Assembly (NCBI GenBank): GCA_947252915.1
Contig: CAMXWI010000065.1
Span: 1-5,814 of the forward strand
Length of the DNA stretch: 5,814 nucleotides
Source: an uncultured Lactobacillus sp.
GTDB lineage: Bacteria; Bacillota; Bacilli; Lactobacillales; Lactobacillaceae
Reading direction: 5' to 3'
Of this stretch, positions 4,739-5,814 are shown piece by piece; positions within the stretch are counted from its first letter, which is position 1; every line of letters begins with the position of its first letter. The notes under the pieces were generated by a model that made no database searches, was not told the origin of the DNA, and worked only from the letters and a program-made list of their open reading frames with translations. The position numbers were made by a program, and so were the translations under genes.

Positions 4739-5814
4739 AGTTCTGATCACCAAACAAAGCAGCCAGTTTTGCTGCCACCGCTGGGTCTAAATTATCTGCG
4801 ACCGTTTCCTGATTTGCCGCCTGATCTGCCTCTGCTTCTTGAATTTGGTTCTGCACATGCTCAATCACGGCACGCTCCCCAACTTGGATCATATTAATAT
4901 CAATTCGACCACCAGCAGCATCTGCGTGGCCACCACCACGGAAATACTTTTCTGCAAATTTGGCCACATCAATCTGACCATTACTCCGCAGGGACAAACT
5001 AGTCGGACTAATCACCAGCGCTGCTGCGACTTCGGGATGCTCTTCTAATAACGCATGCGCAATTTCAGACTTGTAATCGTCAGCGTATACAAAACCCCAC
5101 TTATGACCACCTAATTCATCAATTAAAACGTCTTTCAAGTGATGGTGAAGGTAGTGCTGACGCCGATCATTTAGCGTTTGAATCAGCAGCGCGTTTTCTG
5201 CACGATATTGCTGCCAGCCCTTTAAATAAACTTTTTGAATAAATTCTGCAGAATGATCTAACGGATAAAACCAAAAGAGTTGGTCCAATTCATCCGCTCC
5301 CGTTTTAACTTCCTTCGCTAAGGTTGGATCATTTTGCCAATCCCAAGTATCATAGGCCCGAATCAATTCCACAATTTGTGCTAAGGTCGTTTGACGTTCT
5401 AGAGCCAAGCGATTCGCCCTGTCCTGTTGCTGAACCCAATTCCAAACTAAGCTAGTGGCGCTTTGGTTCTGACCATTATCAAAAGTCACCATGTTATTAG
5501 AATACTGTTGCCGGGAAGCCGCCGCCGTTTCATGATGATCAAACACTAACCAGTGGTTGGCAAAATTGGTGTTTAGTTGCTGAAAAGTGTGCTTACTTTC
5601 GGGCGTCATATCCATAATGTAGACATCAGTATAAGCCCCTAAATCGGCATGGGTAAACCAATAATCCAATTCTTCATCAATCTTACCTGCTCCAATATTG
5701 GTAATCTTAAATTCTTCGTCCGGGAATACTAATTCCTGAACCGCCGTTAGTAAAAATGGCGCCCCAAACCCGTCTAAATCATTATGTGAAAAAACCTTTA
5801 TTTGTCGCTGTGCC
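4737..5814 (-). CDS. DHH-family phosphoesterase, NrnB/YngD-like (5' end beyond the window)
   Basis: An open frame of 358 residues runs off the right edge; numbering here starts at the first visible full codon (5813). It opens with KVFSHNDLDGFGA, the first metal-binding motif HNDLDG at 10-15. This motif normally lies close to the N-terminus, so only a few residues should be missing. Further DHH motifs follow: IMDMTPES with Asp68, the signature FDHHETA with Asp92-His93-His94, and YDTWDW (154-159). The DHHA1 substrate-binding domain ends with GGGHADAAGG (293-302). Members cleave short RNA oligonucleotides or nucleotide phosphoesters with Mn2+. The HNDLDG opening and FDHH signature recall B. subtilis NrnB (YngD), a nano-RNase. 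Residues about 322-358 are a Gln/Ala/Asp-rich tail with little predicted structure. A TTG at 5669 inside the frame is not a credible start, because it would remove the first metal motif. The family is secure, the exact substrate less so. Confidence 0.9.
   Translation of the reverse strand, partial: AQRQIKVFSHNDLDGFGAPFLLTAVQELVFPDEEFKITNIGAGKIDEELDYWFTHADLGAYTDVYIMDMTPESKHTFQQLNTNFANHWLVFDHHETAAASRQQYSNNMVTFDNGQNQSATSLVWNWVQQQDRANRLALERQTTLAQIVELIRAYDTWDWQNDPTLAKEVKTGADELDQLFWFYPLDHSAEFIQKVYLKGWQQYRAENALLIQTLNDRRQHYLHHHLKDVLIDELGGHKWGFVYADDYKSEIAHALLEEHPEVAAALVISPTSLSLRSNGQIDVAKFAEKYFRGGGHADAAGGRIDINMIQVGERAVIEHVQNQIQEAEADQAANQETVADNLDPAVAAKLAALFGDQN

Noticed and set aside
4712..5048. Two short plus-strand frames (4712-4897 and 4839-5048) antisense to the phosphoesterase gene
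   Set aside because: The first starts inside the terminator hairpin. Both oppose conserved coding sequence and show no protein features.
5667..5669. TTG as the start of the phosphoesterase gene
   Set aside because: The frame continues upstream to the window edge and includes the essential HNDLDG metal motif, so the true start is beyond 5814.

Overview
The window looks like ordinary chromosomal DNA from a low-to-mid GC lactic acid bacterium, most likely a member of the Lactobacillaceae. I infer this from the strong AGGAGG-type ribosome binding sites, consensus sigma-A promoters, compact gene spacing and the protein families present. The genus cannot be fixed from the sequence alone. No mobile element, CRISPR array, tRNA, rRNA or recognisable riboswitch was seen.

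Layout, left to right: (i) a 169-base leader holding small repeats; (ii) a membrane-anchored YkuD-type L,D-transpeptidase on +; (iii) a hairpin shared as terminator with the convergent operon; (iv) on -, a two-gene ABC importer, an ATPase followed by a fused permease/substrate-binding protein of the OpuC/ChoS/EgtU family, with an 8-base gene overlap; (v) a 150-base divergent control region; (vi) on +, an Rrf2-family regulator overlapping by 4 bases an atypical short-chain dehydrogenase of the NmrA/QorB type; (vii) a bidirectional terminator; (viii) on -, a DHH-family phosphoesterase resembling NrnB/YngD, cut by the right edge with probably only a few N-terminal residues missing.

The most interesting part is the divergent control region. 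It holds two copies of a 17-bp palindrome with the same 7-3-7 architecture (GTAAYTW-n3-WAGTTAC). One lies on the -35 box of the Rrf2 gene and the other on the predicted transcription start of the ABC operon. The ABC promoter has perfect -35 and -10 boxes, and its 16-bp spacer holds a further, different palindrome. This suggests that the Rrf2 protein represses itself, the QorB-like reductase and the importer together. If the importer carries ergothioneine, as relatives of this architecture do, rather than or besides betaine or choline, the locus would be a redox module joining antioxidant uptake to quinone/electrophile reduction. The substrate and the regulatory link are inferences.
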